Shown here: in pieces, positions 4,180 to 6,000 of the stretch
Position numbering within the stretch: position 1 is the first letter of the stretch
How the letters are laid out: the number at the start of each line of letters is the position of its first letter
The notes under the pieces: generated by a model
The model's input: the letters and a program-made list of their open reading frames with translations, nothing else
What the model was told of the DNA's origin: nothing
The model's database searches: none
Position numbers and translations under genes: made by a program
Origin: JBFJWR01 sp041623535
GTDB lineage: Bacteria > Pseudomonadota > Gammaproteobacteria > Pseudomonadales > JBFGWM01
Reading direction: 5' to 3'
DNA length: 6,000 bases
Assembly: GCA_041623535.1 (NCBI GenBank)
Contig: JBFJWR010000185.1
Coordinates: 1 to 6,000, forward strand

Positions 4180-6000
4180 CTAAAGCGTTTTCAGAAATTC
4201 GATCAGGCTGCGCTTGTCTTCGATATGCAGGTCCACACCGAACTGGTGACCCTTGTTTTCCACGTAGTCAGCACAGGTCATGTGCGTGGGCGCATGGGGA
4301 TCGATACTGGTGATCTCCACGATCGGCGTACCGGCCGCTACCGGGATGAACGGTTTCCCGCCCAGCTTCATGGGCAATGCGGTATCCACCGGCACCCGCG
4401 TGATCTTCGGTTCGCGATGCGGCTCCACGGTCAGGTCGTCCGAGGTCAGCAGTTCCGCCATGGCATCCTCAAACATGATAATGCGACCGCGCACCGTGTA
4501 ATCGATGCCACCATCGGGGCGCTTGCGCAGGTGTCCCAGCGTGTTGTTATGCAAAAACGGCGCATGCGCCCAGATGCTCAGCAGTGACACGTTACGGTAG
4601 TAACCACGTCCGCCGTTGATTTCCTCGTTGCCTCCCCACCATTGCTTGCCACCCACCAGCGGCAGCAAGGGGTTCAGCGTCTTCGGATACTCGCCGGCAG
4701 GTGCCGGACGCTCCTTGTAGGTTTCGGAGGAAAATTCCTCCCAGACGGCACCGGACACCTGGTTGCCGTGCATGGAGCGGCAGCGGTTCACGCCGAGGAT
4801 GTTGTGCGCCACCAGTTCGTCATTGCCCAGCCAGTCCTGACCGAACACTTCATCGCGCACGAATTGTGCCGGGCGTCCGTCCCGCACATGCTTGGCCTGG
4901 AAGCGCTCGGCGTTGACCACATCCGCACCCAGCTCGCGCATCCAGTCCTGCTCGCGACCAAAAACGTGACCGGAATAAAACTGTTCCAGGGCATCCTTAT
5001 TGCTGCGAATTGCATCCGGCGGAACGCGACTGGAATGACAGACCGCGCACTCGCGTGCATACACCCGGCGTCCGGCCGGCACCCGCGCTTCCTCGATATA
5101 CTCCTCGCCCTTGCGCCCATCCACATCCACCGCATCACGCAGGTAGAAAGGTCCGCCGGCAAGCAGGTAGAGCGCCATGTCGTCCATCTTGGCATCGGCC
5201 TGGTTCCACGGCTCGCAGTCCTGGTAGCACTGCTTGATGCGAAACGGCTTGTGAATTGCATCCTCGCCGAACATGGCACCGGGCTTGGGAAACTTGTCCG
5301 CCGTGCATTCGGCAAAACACATGCCGATGTTCAGATAGACCCGCAACAGTGAGAGCTTCTCGCCCACCGAGTCCTCGCCACCCTTGAGCACATGCCGGGT
5401 CTTGGCCATGCTGACCTCGCCGGTGATCGGGTGCTTGATCTTCTCTTCGAACACCGGGCGGTTCTGAAAGTCAGTGATGTTGTTCTGGGTGCCCGGGTTG
5501 TAGACGAAATCCATGTGGCCGGATGTAGTGTCGACCTGTCCGACCTCGATACCCTGGTACATGATCTTGGCAAAGTGATCAGCCGGCAGGTTGCCAAAAA
5601 ACTGGTTGGTGTTGTTGGTGTACTGGTTGCCGATATGCCCGGTGAGGTTTTCCCACTCCGGGTGGGTCGGATCTGCCGGCGGGTGGGTGGGATCAAACGC
5701 GGCATGGCAGACCGCGCAGGCCTGGCCAATCACGAAGCGGCGACTGTCTGCCAGTTCCCCGGGCTGGTACGGCGTGCGATAGGGGTCGAAGCCCTCCGGA
5801 GGATTCTGGTTGACGTACTTGCGCAGGCCAATCACACCGGACGAGTGCGGATCCTTGCAACGATCCGTCCAGTACGTGGATTCATCCCCTTTCTCGCAAT
5901 CCGGGTCATTCATCATGCCCCACAGCCGGTAGCGGTCTTCGCGCTTGCGCGTATCCAGCCAGTGGCTCTGATCGGGATAGCGCGGCTCGCCAAACAAGCC
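4180..6000 (-). CDS. Di-heme c-type cytochrome, CcpA/MauG/RoxA-like (5' end outside window)
   Basis: The frame is open from the right edge to a TAG at 4180, so at least 606 residues are present. The first Met in view (5997) is probably internal, since no signal peptide follows it and an exported cytochrome needs one. Numbering from that Met, two CAVCH heme c sites lie at 94-98 (5704-5718) and 317-321 (5035-5049). After the first comes FDPTHPPADPTHPEWENLTG and then IGNQY, a pattern I associate with the RoxA-like branch of di-heme peroxidase relatives. The C-terminal part has GYYRNVSLLSIWAHAPFLHN (466-485), matching the region where CcpA/MauG/RoxA proteins read NV-x-APYLHNGS-like. Such proteins are periplasmic or secreted and use two hemes for peroxide reduction, protein oxidation or, for RoxA, dioxygen cleavage of polyisoprene; the substrate here is unknown. 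Extra cysteines form CFAEC (227-231) and CYQDC (257-261). It stands alone on its strand within the window. Confidence 0.85.
   Translation of the reverse strand, partial: GLFGEPRYPDQSHWLDTRKREDRYRLWGMMNDPDCEKGDESTYWTDRCKDPHSSGVIGLRKYVNQNPPEGFDPYRTPYQPGELADSRRFVIGQACAVCHAAFDPTHPPADPTHPEWENLTGHIGNQYTNNTNQFFGNLPADHFAKIMYQGIEVGQVDTTSGHMDFVYNPGTQNNITDFQNRPVFEEKIKHPITGEVSMAKTRHVLKGGEDSVGEKLSLLRVYLNIGMCFAECTADKFPKPGAMFGEDAIHKPFRIKQCYQDCEPWNQADAKMDDMALYLLAGGPFYLRDAVDVDGRKGEEYIEEARVPAGRRVYARECAVCHSSRVPPDAIRSNKDALEQFYSGHVFGREQDWMRELGADVVNAERFQAKHVRDGRPAQFVRDEVFGQDWLGNDELVAHNILGVNRCRSMHGNQVSGAVWEEFSSETYKERPAPAGEYPKTLNPLLPLVGGKQWWGGNEEINGGRGYYRNVSLLSIWAHAPFLHNNTLGHLRKRPDGGIDYTVRGRIIMFEDAMAELLTSDDLTVEPHREPKITRVPVDTALPMKLGGKPFIPVAAGTPIVEITSIDPHAPTHMTCADYVENKGHQFGVDLHIEDKRSLIEFLKTL
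5653..5694 (-). repeat. Imperfect 21-nt tandem repeat inside the cytochrome gene
   Basis: Two adjacent 21-nt units encode DPTHPPA and DPTHPEW (residues 102-115 from the Met at 5997). The first 15 nt of the units differ at one base. It follows the first heme site directly and is probably a family feature of the loop rather than a recent duplication. Confidence 0.5.

Noticed and set aside
5215..5317. CFAEC and CYQDC as extra heme-binding sites
   Set aside because: Neither is followed by histidine, and the spacing is CX3C rather than CX2CH; only two heme c sites are supported.
4642..5352. A 236-codon plus-strand frame
   Set aside because: It lies antisense to the cytochrome gene, which has two heme sites and family motifs; it is a by-product of GC-rich codon use.

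Overview
The window is GC-rich (roughly 60% by eye) with tightly packed, high-GC3 genes, and it looks like ordinary chromosome from a proteobacterium. A gammaproteobacterium is the best guess, because one gene is a clear member of the PA2779 family first named in Pseudomonas, and the remaining genes are envelope proteins and c-type cytochromes of the kind common in marine or soil gammaproteobacteria. I see no rRNA, tRNA, CRISPR array, insertion sequence or phage gene.

Layout. Positions 670 down to 1 (minus, running off the left edge) encode a two-helix membrane protein with a DUF1566-like extracytoplasmic domain. It diverges from a saccharopine-dehydrogenase-like NAD(P)-binding reductase at 797-1840 (plus). 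That gene converges on a minus-strand pair, with a GC-rich hairpin at the junction. The pair is a PA2779-family small membrane protein (3315-3701), followed 22 nt later by a secreted multidomain protein with Sel1-like repeats, a peptidoglycan-binding domain and a LamG-like C-terminal region (1898-3292). The pair is probably one operon and concerns the cell envelope.

Right of the pair is about 480 nt of sparse DNA. It holds a small palindrome upstream of the PA2779-family gene, a small plus-strand gene ending at 4089 whose N-terminus is out of frame or lacks a usable start, and a strong bidirectional hairpin at 4112-4151. From 4180 to the right edge, on the minus strand, lies most of a large di-heme c-type cytochrome of the CcpA/MauG/RoxA-like group, with its N-terminus outside the window.

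Apart from the minus-strand pair the genes look like independent transcription units. I see no defence system or biosynthetic cluster. The items most worth a second look are the broken or recoded small gene at 3842-4089, the replacement of the usual PA2779 partner by a Sel1/peptidoglycan-binding protein, and the twin CX3C cysteine pairs between the hemes of the cytochrome.
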